A DNA stretch of 64,000 nt from Marinobacter lipolyticus SM19 (GCF_000397065.2 NZ_KE007325.1:51008-115007), one strand, 5' to 3'. Positions 35,825-44,902 are shown, numbered from the stretch's first letter. The notes: a model not told the origin generated them from the sequence alone. A program made the numbers and translations.

Positions 35825-37027
35825 ATGACGCCGGCCATCCGACAGTATCTGGTAATCACCGGCAACTATTGGGCCTTCACGCTCACTGACGGCGCCCTGC
35901 GGATGCTGGTGGTACTGCATTTTCATCAGCTGGGCTACTCGCCGCTGGAAATCGCCCTGCTGTTCATCTTCTACGAGTTTTTCGGCGTAGTGACCAACCT
36001 GGTGGGCGGCTACCTCGGCGCCCGCATCGGCCTGAACCGCACCATGAACCTGGGACTGTTCCTGCAAGTGCTGGCGCTGGGCATGCTCGCGGTACCCGCG
36101 GCCATGTTAACCGTGCCCTGGGTCATGGCCGCACAGGCCCTGTCTGGCATCGCCAAAGACCTGAACAAGATGTCCGCCAAGAGCGGTATCAAACTGCTGG
36201 TACCCGATGAGCAACAGGGCAAGCTGTACAAGTGGGTGGCCATCCTGACTGGCTCCAAGAACACTCTGAAAGGCGTTGGTTTCTTCCTGGGCGGGGTACT
36301 GCTGATGGCCGCCGGCTTCAAGGGCGCGGTCATCATCATGGGCGCCGGCCTGCTGGTGGTATGGCTGGCCAGCCTGTTCCTGCTCAAACAGGAGTTGGGC
36401 AAGAGCAAGGCCAAAGCCAAGTTCACCGACATCCTCTCCAAGAGCCGCGCCATCAACGTCCTCTCCGCCGCCCGCCTGTTCCTCTTCGGCGCCCGCGACG
36501 TCTGGTTCGTCGTGGCCCTCCCGGTCTACCTGCACACCGTCTTCGGCTGGGATTTCTGGAAAGTCGGCGGCTTTATGGCCACCTGGATCATCGGCTACGG
36601 CTTCATCCAGACCATCGCGCCGCGCATCACCGGCAACATGGAAGGCAAACAACCGGCAGTGCTCTGGGCCGCCGCCCTGGCAGTGATCCCCGCGGCGATT
36701 GCCATCGGCCTGATGGCGGGCTGGTCGCCCCAAGTTGTGGTGATAGGGGGCCTGCTGTTATTCGGCGTACTGTTTGCCATCAACTCCTCCCTCCACAGCT
36801 ACTTGATCGTCAGCTACGCAAGAGGCGACGGCGTGTCTCTGGATGTGGGCTTCTACTACATGTCCAACGCCGCAGGAAGGCTGCTAGGCACCATCCTCTC
36901 CGGCTGGGTTTACCAGGCCTACGGCCTGGAAGCCTGCCTCTGGATATCCGCCGGGCTGGTAGCAATGGCCGCCACCCTGGCCTCTGGTTTACCCGAAAAG
37001 CAGGCGCGGCAAACCAAACAGATATAA
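35825..37027 (+). CDS. arsJ: Organoarsenical efflux MFS transporter ArsJ
   Basis: A 400-residue major-facilitator protein with about 12 hydrophobic helices. The segment ALSGIAKDLNKMSAKSGIK and the N-terminal ITGNYWAFTLTDGALRMLV are characteristic of ArsJ. It exports the unstable 1-arseno-3-phosphoglycerate made by the adjacent GAPDH; this breaks down outside to release arsenate. Together they form an arsenate-efflux route independent of reduction. The gene starts 1 nt after gap and is followed by the tandem family A repeats. Confidence 0.95.
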   Translation: MTPAIRQYLVITGNYWAFTLTDGALRMLVVLHFHQLGYSPLEIALLFIFYEFFGVVTNLVGGYLGARIGLNRTMNLGLFLQVLALGMLAVPAAMLTVPWVMAAQALSGIAKDLNKMSAKSGIKLLVPDEQQGKLYKWVAILTGSKNTLKGVGFFLGGVLLMAAGFKGAVIIMGAGLLVVWLASLFLLKQELGKSKAKAKFTDILSKSRAINVLSAARLFLFGARDVWFVVALPVYLHTVFGWDFWKVGGFMATWIIGYGFIQTIAPRITGNMEGKQPAVLWAAALAVIPAAIAIGLMAGWSPQVVVIGGLLLFGVLFAINSSLHSYLIVSYARGDGVSLDVGFYYMSNAAGRLLGTILSGWVYQAYGLEACLWISAGLVAMAATLASGLPEKQARQTKQI

Positions 37028-37064
37028 CCCTCGGACGGTTCAGCACACGGTCGATCAAGGGCCG

Positions 37065-37285
37065 GTGGGGTCACAGAGTCAAAAAATTCAAAGAAACCAC
37101 GTTTCTCCTTTTTGGCTCTATAGATCCAACAAGGGCTGGCGGGGCCACAGGATCAAAAAATTCAAAGAAACCACCGTTTCTCCTTTTTGGCTCTATGGAT
37201 CCAACAAGGGCTGGCGGGGCCACAGGGTCAAAAAATTCAAAGAAACCACCGTTTCTCCTTTTTGACCCTGTGGCCCCGCCAGCCC
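37065..37285. repeat. Three tandem family A units (74-75 bp period)
   Basis: The core AAAAAATTCAAAGAAACCAC recurs at 37081, 37155 and 37230, each followed by GTTTCTCCTTTTT. The first two units end in GGCTCTAT(A/G)GATCCAACAA. The last closes into a perfect hairpin: a 27-bp stem (37208-37234 with 37259-37285) around 24 nt that holds its own GAAAC/GTTTC inner stem. Units 1 and 2 pair only imperfectly. It lies between convergent arsJ and the patatin gene and may stop transcription from both sides. The 274-bp gap 37028-37301 contains nothing else I can name. Confidence 0.92.
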
Positions 37286-37301
37286 GTCTTCCCCCCCCAG
37301 C

Positions 37302-38384
37302 TCAAAGCGGCCGAACCACCTCAGCCAACCGCCCGGAAGAAACCAGCTCCATAAACTCATCCCCCAGCCGGTCACTCTCGGCAATCGCCTTACGCCAGGA
37401 CCGCTCACGCCCGGCATCATCGCCGGCGTACTTCTCGAAATCCTTCCGGTCCGGCAGCTTGCGATCCGGCAACGACTCCAGATACTCCCGCGAAGGCGCC
37501 ACCAGTAACACATCCTGAAGACGGGTCGCATCACCGCGACGCCAGGGCAACGTCTTATCGAACCAGCCCGGCACCACCTTATCGGTGAAATGCGGATACA
37601 GAATAACCCCCGGCTGCTCATAGGGCAGATCCAGGTGATAATCCAGCAAACCGCCATCACGGTAGACCCCCTCAGGCGCACCGGGAATATTGCGTACCCC
37701 GGACATCACCATGGGAATCGACGCTGACGCCAGCAGCGCCGGCAGCAAATTATCGCGGGTCAGCGCCACCTCATGGCTGGGAAAATCCACCAGCTTCGAC
37801 ACCGGCGCTTTCAGACGGGCATCGTGAATAATGCCCCGCTCCATAAAGCGCCCCAGATGACGCCGACTGACCATATTCGCGCTGATGGCATTCATCAGCC
37901 CCAGACTGAGCCGCCCCCGGGTGTCATGTTCCAACAGACCGCGACTGCGAACCACCACCACATTCAGACGATAAAGCGGGTGATTCAGCAAATAATCCTC
38001 ATGACCACCCAGCAGCTCTTCCAGAAACAGAATACTCTTACGACTCACCTCCGCCGTACTCACACCCTTGGCAAACCGCTGCGACGTATAAAGGTCAGCC
38101 AGACGCGCCAACTGGGCCTTGGGGTCATCTGTCGAAGCAACGGCCGCAAAGCGCCAGCTGCCGATCGAGGAACCAATCAAAGATCGCTCTTGTGGAACCG
38201 TAGGCAGCCAGTCTCCAAAAATGGCTTTATCCAACCCCGAAATACCGAGAGCCTTGGGCCCGCCGGCGGCACCCGGAATAACATGGACATCATCCGCCGA
38301 CAGCGGTTTGTCTTGCAGCCGCTGGAGGGCACGGCGACCCGCCCGGATGGTCAGTGCGGGCGATCGGGTATGTATGGCTGTCAT
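37302..38384 (-). CDS. Patatin-like phospholipase
   Basis: A 360-residue protein with the patatin Ser-Asp dyad: glycine-rich oxyanion segment PGAAGGPKALG (about 37-47), nucleophile S73 in GSSIGS, and D243 in YRDGGLLDYH. Patatins hydrolyse acyl groups of glycero- or lysophospholipids. No signal peptide is evident, so the location is probably cytoplasmic or peripheral. It is monocistronic, convergent with arsJ and divergent from the diguanylate cyclase. The substrate is unknown. Confidence 0.9.
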   Translation of the reverse strand: MTAIHTRSPALTIRAGRRALQRLQDKPLSADDVHVIPGAAGGPKALGISGLDKAIFGDWLPTVPQERSLIGSSIGSWRFAAVASTDDPKAQLARLADLYTSQRFAKGVSTAEVSRKSILFLEELLGGHEDYLLNHPLYRLNVVVVRSRGLLEHDTRGRLSLGLMNAISANMVSRRHLGRFMERGIIHDARLKAPVSKLVDFPSHEVALTRDNLLPALLASASIPMVMSGVRNIPGAPEGVYRDGGLLDYHLDLPYEQPGVILYPHFTDKVVPGWFDKTLPWRRGDATRLQDVLLVAPSREYLESLPDRKLPDRKDFEKYAGDDAGRERSWRKAIAESDRLGDEFMELVSSGRLAEVVRPL

Positions 38385-38557
38385 GGTGCTCCCCTTTTAA
38401 GATCTCCGGGAGTTTAACGAACTGACGGGCTCTCAGCCAGGGACTGCGCAGAGGTACAGTGAGCCAAATCTGGCCCACCATGCGACGCACCGTGCTAGAC
38501 TTCCTGAAGCCCGGATATGGAAGCGGGCTCAATAGAACAAAACAGCAGGAGTGCGCT

Positions 38558-39628
38558 GTGAGTCCATTGCTCTCAACAGATAAGGTCGCCACAAATCCCA
38601 CACTGGCGGTTCTGGGCTTCAAACGTCAGATTGTCTATCACCTTCACTTCTGGTCGTTTATTGCCGTCGCGCCACTGGTTCTGGTGCAGTGGAATCATGG
38701 CAATTATCTCCTGTCAGCACTGTTGGTACTGTTTTGCACCAACGCCCTACTGGTTATCGCGCTCCTCAGGTATCGAAATGTCTATTTCCTGAAAGGGCGG
38801 CTGTTTCCATTGCTGGCGGTGATCTGCGCGGCCTACTCCACAACGATTAACGGCCATGCCGGCCTGTACTGGGCCTATCCGGCCGCAACGGCCCTGTTTT
38901 TCCTGCTGCCGTTACGGGAAGCGACCACCTGTAATATCTTTTTTGTCACGGTGATGGCGGTGGTGTCGTTCCTCAAGTTTCCGGAGGCTGATTTCTGGCG
39001 CATCACGTTTTCCCTTGGCCTGACTTGCCTGTTCGCCATGATTTTTGCCTGGCTGGTCGGCCGACTCCAGGGTGAACTCACCCGACTGGCAACCACCGAT
39101 CCCCTGACCGGCTGTCTCAACCGATCTCAGCTGGCCGATATCCTCAACAGCCAGATCCAGATACGTGAACGCTACGAGCGGGTATCCAGCCTGATTCTGC
39201 TGGATCTCGACTACTTCAAGTCAATCAACGACCAGTGGGGGCATCTCGCCGGCGATCAGGTTCTGGCTGAGCTGGCCATAAGGACTCGTCGGCGTCTTCG
39301 TGAGAGCGACCAGCTGTTTCGTATTGGAGGGGAGGAGTTCATGCTGGTGCTGCCGGAAACCCGCCAACGGGATGCCGAAACCCTGGCCCAGGAGCTGCTG
39401 ACCAGCATCAGTGCCCACCCCTTTGGGGATGATATCCACATTACGGCCAGCGCCAGTGTGGCGGAAGTGGCCAAGGGCGAAACCTGGTCCGTGTGGCTGA
39501 ATCGCGCTGACCAGTCACTGTACCAGGCCAAATCCCAGGGTCGGAATCAGGTGGTCAGCGCACCAAGAACCGCAGACGCCTCAGGCTCACCCGATGACGG
39601 CGGCGCGGAACTGATCGCTGAAACCTGA
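38558..39628 (+). CDS. Membrane-bound diguanylate cyclase
   Basis: A 356-residue protein with about six N-terminal hydrophobic helices (residues ~25-185) and a C-terminal GGDEF domain. GGEEF is at residues 257-261, and the product-inhibition site RESD lies five residues before it. So it should make c-di-GMP and be feedback-inhibited. GTG 38558 is chosen because AGGAG lies 7 nt before it and the upstream extension (from 38459) is Arg/Pro-rich with no ribosome-binding site. Convergent with the hydrolase at 39643. Confidence 0.9.
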   Translation: MSPLLSTDKVATNPTLAVLGFKRQIVYHLHFWSFIAVAPLVLVQWNHGNYLLSALLVLFCTNALLVIALLRYRNVYFLKGRLFPLLAVICAAYSTTINGHAGLYWAYPAATALFFLLPLREATTCNIFFVTVMAVVSFLKFPEADFWRITFSLGLTCLFAMIFAWLVGRLQGELTRLATTDPLTGCLNRSQLADILNSQIQIRERYERVSSLILLDLDYFKSINDQWGHLAGDQVLAELAIRTRRRLRESDQLFRIGGEEFMLVLPETRQRDAETLAQELLTSISAHPFGDDIHITASASVAEVAKGETWSVWLNRADQSLYQAKSQGRNQVVSAPRTADASGSPDDGGAELIAET

Positions 39629-39642
39629 GTTTCGGTTCGGAA

Positions 39643-40557
39643 TTACTGCTGGCTGCGAAACTCCCGGTAAGCAGAAAATACGTCCCAGGGGCTTTCAAAA
39701 TGCGGGTAATGGCCCACATTCCGCAAACTGACAACATCCGCATTCGGAACCAGTTCCCGGTAACGCCTCGCCATGGCGGCACCGGAAACCGGGTCTGCCA
39801 TACCGGACACCAGTCTCATGGGCTGCGTAGCATGCTGCAGCGCACCCACCCAGCGATTGCGGTGACAGCGCCGCTCTTCCATAAAATGAATCAGATGGTG
39901 AAGGATGCCGCGGCCATTGTTGTAGGTGAGTAATTGCCAGAAATCGTCCATGTCCTGGCGATCCGGCGGGTTGGCCGGTCCCAACAGCCGGCGAAAATTA
40001 CGCTCAAAGATCCGGCGATTCAGACCACGACTGATCAGCCCGCCCAGGGGACTGCACAGCAGCTTCTGAATCAGCAACGGGTTGTGAACCTCCGGAAACA
40101 GTGCTCCGTTCAGGAAGCAGATACTGGCGATATGGAATGGCAATGTGCCTTCCTGGTCCCGGGCCAGCAACTCCTGGGTCACACTGCAGCCGTAGTCATG
40201 GGCAAACAGGTGGACAGTCTTCAAGCCCAGGCCGGAAATCCAGCCCTCTATCAGATCGGCCTGATCTTCAATGCTGTAGTCGTAAGGCACGGGCTTGTCG
40301 GAAAAGCCGAAACCCAGCATATCCAGTACCAGCACGTTGTACTGCTGGGTCAGCATGGGCCACAGTCGGTTCCAGTCCCAGCTTGCGGTCGGAAACCCGT
40401 GCAACAGAACCAGCGGCTCGCCCTGTCCCGCCATCCGGCTGAAAATGGCATGGCCTTCATAACTGAACCACTTGCCGCCCTGTTGCCACCACTCCAACGT
40501 TCCAACCTGTTGCGTAGCCCTGGAAGCCGTTGTGTGTCCGGTGATGACCTGTTCCAT
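39643..40557 (-). CDS. Alpha/beta hydrolase of the epoxide hydrolase / haloalkane dehalogenase type
   Basis: A 304-residue alpha/beta hydrolase. HGFPTASWDW (HGXP oxyanion motif, 53-62) is followed by the nucleophile elbow AHDYGCSV with Asp121 instead of Ser, the hallmark of epoxide hydrolases and haloalkane dehalogenases. The catalytic histidine is in GHYPHFE (H283). There is no signal peptide. It is divergent from folE across 198 bp; neighbours give no substrate clue. Which of the two reactions it performs cannot be decided by eye. Confidence 0.85.
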   Translation of the reverse strand: MEQVITGHTTASRATQQVGTLEWWQQGGKWFSYEGHAIFSRMAGQGEPLVLLHGFPTASWDWNRLWPMLTQQYNVLVLDMLGFGFSDKPVPYDYSIEDQADLIEGWISGLGLKTVHLFAHDYGCSVTQELLARDQEGTLPFHIASICFLNGALFPEVHNPLLIQKLLCSPLGGLISRGLNRRIFERNFRRLLGPANPPDRQDMDDFWQLLTYNNGRGILHHLIHFMEERRCHRNRWVGALQHATQPMRLVSGMADPVSGAAMARRYRELVPNADVVSLRNVGHYPHFESPWDVFSAYREFRSQQ

Positions 40558-40755
40558 GCCCTGTTCCTGGATAGAGTTTGCAGACTAAAACTGTAGAACA
40601 AACCGGTGGGTGCCGCCATAGCTGCGCACAGGATTTGCGGGTGTCAGTCGAGCCACATGTGGTCTTTTGTGGACCGGCACTCGTAAACCATGGAGATAAC
40701 CGGCGATTTCCCTTAAGCTTCGCCCTGAATCAGACACTGAATACCGGAACCGATT

Positions 40756-41325
40756 ATGAGCAACTCCCTGGAAGATTTGGCCGGCCATTACCGCGACATC
40801 ATTAATGGTCTGGGGGAAGACACCTCCCGCGAGGGCCTGATGGACACGCCAAAACGCGCGGCCAAGGCCATGCAATTCCTGACGAACGGCTATCAGCAGG
40901 ATTTGGGTGAACTGGTCAACAACGCTGTCTTTGAGTCCTCCATGGACGAGATGGTGATGATTCAGGACATTGAGCTTTACAGCATGTGCGAACACCATAT
41001 GCTGCCGTTCATCGGCAAATGCCATATTGCCTACATGCCACAGGGCAAGGTGCTGGGGCTGTCCAAGTTTGCCCGTATTGTCGACATGTACGCGCGAAGG
41101 CTGCAGATCCAGGAAAACCTGACCCGGGAAATCGCCGAAGCCATTGAATCGGTCACCGGTGCCAAAGGTGTGGCCGTGGTGATCGAAGCCCAGCACATGT
41201 GCATGATGATGCGAGGTGTGGAGAAACAGAACTCCCGCATGAAAACCTCGGTCATGCTGGGCCAGTTCCGCAAATCCCAGGCGACCCGAACCGAATTCCT
41301 GCAGCTGCTCAGCCATCGAGACTGA
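40756..41325 (+). CDS. folE: GTP cyclohydrolase I
   Basis: A 189-residue type IA enzyme converting GTP to dihydroneopterin triphosphate, first step of folate/pterin synthesis. Zinc ligands are visible in [11 protein letters not shown] and [11 protein letters not shown], with the [12 protein letters not shown] active-site helix. It begins an operon with folM, 4 nt apart. The leader contains no obvious riboswitch. Confidence 0.96.
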   Translation: MSNSLEDLAGHYRDIINGLGEDTSREGLMDTPKRAAKAMQFLTNGYQQDLGELVNNAVFESSMDEMVMIQDIELYSMCEHHMLPFIGKCHIAYMPQGKVLGLSKFARIVDMYARRLQIQENLTREIAEAIESVTGAKGVAVVIEAQHMCMMMRGVEKQNSRMKTSVMLGQFRKSQATRTEFLQLLSHRD

Positions 41326-41329
41326 TTCC

Positions 41330-42094
41330 ATGTCGACCGCTCCAGTGGCCGTGATCACCGGTGCCGGACGGAGGCTCGGCTATGAAGTGAGCCTGGCTCT
41401 GGTTGAGCGGGGCTACCGGGTGTTCGCCCTGCACCGGACGCACACCGATGAGATCGATTTTCTCATCGGTCAGGGTGTGACGGCACTGCAGGTCGATCTG
41501 GCCGATCCGGACGCGGTGCAGGCCCGGATCGACGACATTGTTCGCGACACCACCAGCGTCAGCCTGTTGGTCAACAATGCCTCCACCTTCGAAACCGATG
41601 CCCAGGATCCACGGCAGCGGCCGGCCCAGGCTGCCCGCCTGTTTCAGATCAACAGCACCGCTCCCATGCAGCTGATGCACGGCCTCGGCCCTGCCCTGGA
41701 GACAGCGGCTCGGGCGTGCGGACGGCCGTCACTGATCGTCAACATCACCGATATCTTCACGGAACGCCCCAACCCACAATATGGAGCCTACTGTGCGTCC
41801 AAGGCGGCCCTCGCTAACCTGACCCTGAGTTATGCCGCGTTGCTGGCACCCGATGTGCGGGTCAATGCCATCATGCCCGGCCCTATCGGATTCCTGCCCC
41901 GCCATACCGACAGTCAGAAGCGGCAGGTATTGTCAGAGACTCTGCTGGCCCGGGAGGGAGGCTTTCACAGCGTGGTTATGCAGTTGCTGGCCCTGGTGGA
42001 CAACGATTTCATCACCGGTGCGCAGATCCCGGTGGATGGTGGCCGACGCCTGGCCCAGGGTATGGCCCGCCACGGTCAGGGAAGCCCGGACTGA
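41330..42094 (+). CDS. folM: FolM-like pteridine reductase (SDR)
   Basis: A 254-residue short-chain dehydrogenase: NAD(P) loop VITGAGRRLGYEV with Arg-Arg typical of pteridine reductases, NNAS motif, and catalytic Tyr/Lys in YGAYCASKAAL. FolM reduces dihydromonapterin or dihydrofolate with NADPH. The context just after folE supports a pterin role. Its last 162 nt overlap the 3' end of the convergent folK frame. Confidence 0.88.
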   Translation: MSTAPVAVITGAGRRLGYEVSLALVERGYRVFALHRTHTDEIDFLIGQGVTALQVDLADPDAVQARIDDIVRDTTSVSLLVNNASTFETDAQDPRQRPAQAARLFQINSTAPMQLMHGLGPALETAARACGRPSLIVNITDIFTERPNPQYGAYCASKAALANLTLSYAALLAPDVRVNAIMPGPIGFLPRHTDSQKRQVLSETLLAREGGFHSVVMQLLALVDNDFITGAQIPVDGGRRLAQGMARHGQGSPD

Positions 42095-42472
42095 GTTTTC
42101 AATCTGCCCATCGAAAAGCCTTTGGTAATAAGGCTCCTCTATTTTCTGGCCAATAAAACGACCGCTCTCACTGAACTCCAGAATGTCCACATCAATCGGT
42201 CGATCCTTGAGACTGCAGAGGGGATCCGAGCGGTCGCGTCCGAGAGATTCCTCCAACTGATTGAAGCGGGCCTTGAGTTTCTCTGGAGACAGGGGACTGA
42301 ATACGATCACCAGCGCATTGAGAAACGGACGTTCGGTCTCCATGCCCTGGGGACGAGTGTGGATGATCGGCGACAACCAAAGCGACCCATGGCTTTCCAG
42401 CAGGTTGGTGACAGCCCTCACCAGGTTCTGTTCCGGATCGATATTACTTCCCAGTCCACACAGGTACCACAT
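41933..42472 (-). CDS. folK: HPPK (FolK-like pyrophosphokinase), convergent overlap with folM
   Basis: A 179-residue protein: GLGSN near the N-terminus, RPQGMETERPFLNAL, and LGRDRSDPLCSLKDRPIDVDIL match 6-hydroxymethyl-dihydropterin pyrophosphokinase. The C-terminal ~55 residues (from about SVRASLTVAG) are read from DNA that also encodes the end of FolM, whose IPVDGGRRLAQ end is itself conserved. Either both proteins use this DNA or the folK tail is expendable. It completes a local pterin gene set with folE and folM, on the opposite strand and 7 nt downstream of the beta-helix pore gene. Confidence 0.82.
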   Translation of the reverse strand: MWYLCGLGSNIDPEQNLVRAVTNLLESHGSLWLSPIIHTRPQGMETERPFLNALVIVFSPLSPEKLKARFNQLEESLGRDRSDPLCSLKDRPIDVDILEFSESGRFIGQKIEEPYYQRLFDGQIENSVRASLTVAGHTLGQASATIHRDLRTGDEIVVHQGQQLHNHAVKASLPGQQSL

Positions 42473-42479
42473 GACAGAG

Positions 42480-44177
42480 TTATCTCAGCAGTTTGCGAAT
42501 GTATGCACCCACTAATACGGTTACAAACAGTACACCGATCATGGACTCCAGGGTGACAAGCACGGACAGGAGCCCGGTGGCAGGTGGTTCAGGCGCACTC
42601 CATTGACCATAGAAACTGCTGATGAAGCTCTGCAGACTTAACATCACCGCTTCCCCGATTCTGACTCCGACCGTCATGAACCCCAGCGCAAACAGGATGG
42701 AGATCATCAGCGCCGCCGCCAGAATATTCCGAAACCGGATGCCCCATCCGAAAATCCCCCCGAGGAGAAAACGGCGCGCCCTGCTGGTTTCCTTGTGGTG
42801 CCGCATGTGGAAAAACGCGTGGTCTTCCTCCCGCAGATGCCCGGTGGTCGACATCCAGTTTTTGAACCGGGTATAGGCTTCCGCCAGATGACGACGGTCA
42901 TCACCACTGGGGCGGGGCGTCAGGGCCCGTGCCAAAAGGCCAAAGGGGGGTGGTGTTGTCGAGCGTCGGGCCGGTTTGGCACCGTAGATCAGTGACACCG
43001 GATCAAACCATGCCTGCTCGGCGTGGAAGCGCACCATCTCCACCCTCGGCGTACCTTCCTCAGGCGCTTCCAGCTCCAGCATCCAGGCTTGAGCCACCGA
43101 TGAGCCGTTCAGACACAAGCGGCCACTGAAGTGATGCCCAGTCATCCGCAGGTGACGCCCCACCAGGGTATCTTCGATACCAATACCGGCTTCTTCGTCC
43201 GTCACAGTGACCCGATCCAGCCACAGGTCAGCAGCCAGTTCGCAGTTGTCCACCAGGATCGTTTCCGCTGTCAGCTCTCCCAACCGTAACTGGTTCAGAT
43301 GGCTGCGGCGGATCTCGACACAGCCTGACACCGTATACCCCTGCACAAACAGCCCGCCCTCAAACCCGTTCCTGCTCAGCTGTTCAGCGTGATAACTCTG
43401 GCGACCAATATAGACCTGGCCCAGGGAAGGAGAATCGTTCACCGGCGCCTCATCCTGGACTGCCATCAGTTGCACCGGCGCCTGGAAGCTACCGTTCAGG
43501 GCCAGGCAACCACTCAACGTCATTTCGTTGAGCCAGAGCATATCATCGCTGCCACGGGTACCGAATTCCATCAGCACGGAGCAGGCCCGTATACCACGGA
43601 ACGAGATGCCACCGGCGCCGCTGAAGTCACAGCCGAACATAACGACGCTGCCATCCAGGTGGCCGGATTTCATGCTGAAATGATTGTTGAAGCGGCAGTT
43701 GAGACACCAAAAACTGCCGCGAAATCGGGCCCCTAGCCAGCGGAAATCACCCAACACATGACAGTTGATCAACACGACGGATCCTGAAAACTCCAGGTCG
43801 GACCGTTCAGAACCATTAATCACCGCATTGGCGATTACCACCACACCGTCGGCGGACCCAATGGCCGCCAGGAGCTCCGCCTCGGACATATGACGCGGTT
43901 GGTCCGATGGCAACGCCAGCCCATGGCTGTTCACTGCCACTTCTTGTGCTTCAGCGGTACCCAGCACCTCACGTACCACCAGCGTCACACTATCCCTGCG
44001 ATCACGCCCAAGCCGGACCCGGAACTCCTGACCCAGCGTGACTGCCGGATAACCTGCCTGCTGGAACGGGCGCCAGTGACTGTAGACCAGTCGTTGATCT
44101 TCGGTTACCAACACCAGAAATCGACCGGCTTTCAGGTCGGAATGCACAACCCGGGCTACAACGGTTTTCCCGGTCAC
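42480..44177 (-). CDS. Beta-helix repeat protein with two-helix pore-like domain
   Basis: A 565-residue protein without a firm family name. Residues ~1-75 form a small beta-rich domain. Residues ~85-385 are irregular ~20-residue beta-strand repeats alternating hydrophobic residues, like pentapeptide or right-handed beta-helix proteins. A helical linker rich in charged residues follows. The last ~90 residues hold helix 1 (about 480-503), a pore-helix-like AVMLSLQSFISSFYGQW and helix 2 (LESMIGVLFVTVLVGAYIRK), arranged like two-helix potassium channels. The filter position reads S-F-Y-G (522-524 are F-Y-G), not TXGYG. It overlaps the upstream metallo-beta-lactamase gene (ATGA). Ion conduction is an inference. 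Confidence 0.7.
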   Translation of the reverse strand: MTGKTVVARVVHSDLKAGRFLVLVTEDQRLVYSHWRPFQQAGYPAVTLGQEFRVRLGRDRRDSVTLVVREVLGTAEAQEVAVNSHGLALPSDQPRHMSEAELLAAIGSADGVVVIANAVINGSERSDLEFSGSVVLINCHVLGDFRWLGARFRGSFWCLNCRFNNHFSMKSGHLDGSVVMFGCDFSGAGGISFRGIRACSVLMEFGTRGSDDMLWLNEMTLSGCLALNGSFQAPVQLMAVQDEAPVNDSPSLGQVYIGRQSYHAEQLSRNGFEGGLFVQGYTVSGCVEIRRSHLNQLRLGELTAETILVDNCELAADLWLDRVTVTDEEAGIGIEDTLVGRHLRMTGHHFSGRLCLNGSSVAQAWMLELEAPEEGTPRVEMVRFHAEQAWFDPVSLIYGAKPARRSTTPPPFGLLARALTPRPSGDDRRHLAEAYTRFKNWMSTTGHLREEDHAFFHMRHHKETSRARRFLLGGIFGWGIRFRNILAAALMISILFALGFMTVGVRIGEAVMLSLQSFISSFYGQWSAPEPPATGLLSVLVTLESMIGVLFVTVLVGAYIRKLLR

Positions 44178-44902
44178 AGGGCAAACTCCTGTCCCTGGCG
44201 GGCAAACCCGGCAAACTCACGTTCCACTTCCGCACGATGTTGCTCGAAATTGTCTTCGTAGCTCATCAAATACATACGCTCACGCAAGGCGTCCGAATAG
44301 TTCTCACGAAGCTCACGAACCGAGGCGTGGACCGGGTTCCAGTCCGACAGGGTGGCATCGTGAAGAATGGTCTGCGGTGCATAGGTTGCCACCAGCTCGG
44401 GAATCGGACGGGTATCACCACTGAACAGCAGGTGATTATTGATCATCAGGCCGTAGGACGGCTTTGCCGGGGTGTGTCGGTTCTGGAACGGTTGCAACCG
44501 GACGCCTTCAAACTCGAAGGGCTGATCATCCAGTAACACCACATCAAAAAAGTCTGTCAGCTCCGCAGGCCCTTCCCCCACCTGCCCCATCACCCCCTTC
44601 AGGGTGTGCTCCCACAACTCCTCATAAACCCCCGGAGGCAAATACAGCACAGGCTTGAAGCCATAACGGAAACGACACTCATACCCCAGTCGTTCCAGGC
44701 CAAAACAGTGATCCGCATGAGCATGGGTAATAAAGATTGCATCCACATCGGCCAGGGTCAGGCCCCGGTCCCGCAACGCAAACTTGATGGTGTAGCCGGC
44801 GTCGATCAACAAACGTCGGCCACCGGCCTCTACCATGGCATTGTTGTTCCAATGGTCAATTGCTTCGGAGTGGCCAACTCCCAGCATGGTCAAGACTGCC
44901 AT
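44174..44902 (-). CDS. Metallo-beta-lactamase-fold hydrolase
   Basis: A 242-residue MBL-fold protein with zinc motif THAHADHCFGLERLGYE and later ligands in FQNRHTPAKPSYG, FSGDTRP and a late His. The layout resembles RNase Z / phosphodiesterase-type MBL enzymes more than lactamases. Its stop overlaps the ATG of the beta-helix pore protein, so the two are produced together. That coupling is the only functional hint. The substrate is unknown; no signal peptide. Confidence 0.85.
   Translation of the reverse strand: MAVLTMLGVGHSEAIDHWNNNAMVEAGGRRLLIDAGYTIKFALRDRGLTLADVDAIFITHAHADHCFGLERLGYECRFRYGFKPVLYLPPGVYEELWEHTLKGVMGQVGEGPAELTDFFDVVLLDDQPFEFEGVRLQPFQNRHTPAKPSYGLMINNHLLFSGDTRPIPELVATYAPQTILHDATLSDWNPVHASVRELRENYSDALRERMYLMSYEDNFEQHRAEVEREFAGFARQGQEFAL

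Noticed and set aside
37065..37285. Possible CRISPR array
   Set aside because: There are three near-identical 74-75 bp units with no unique spacers and no cas genes nearby; it is a tandem repeat with hairpins.
36232..37518. 428-codon rightward frame through arsJ, the repeats and the patatin gene
   Set aside because: It is out of frame with arsJ and antisense to patatin; it is kept open only by G+C bias and the repeat period.
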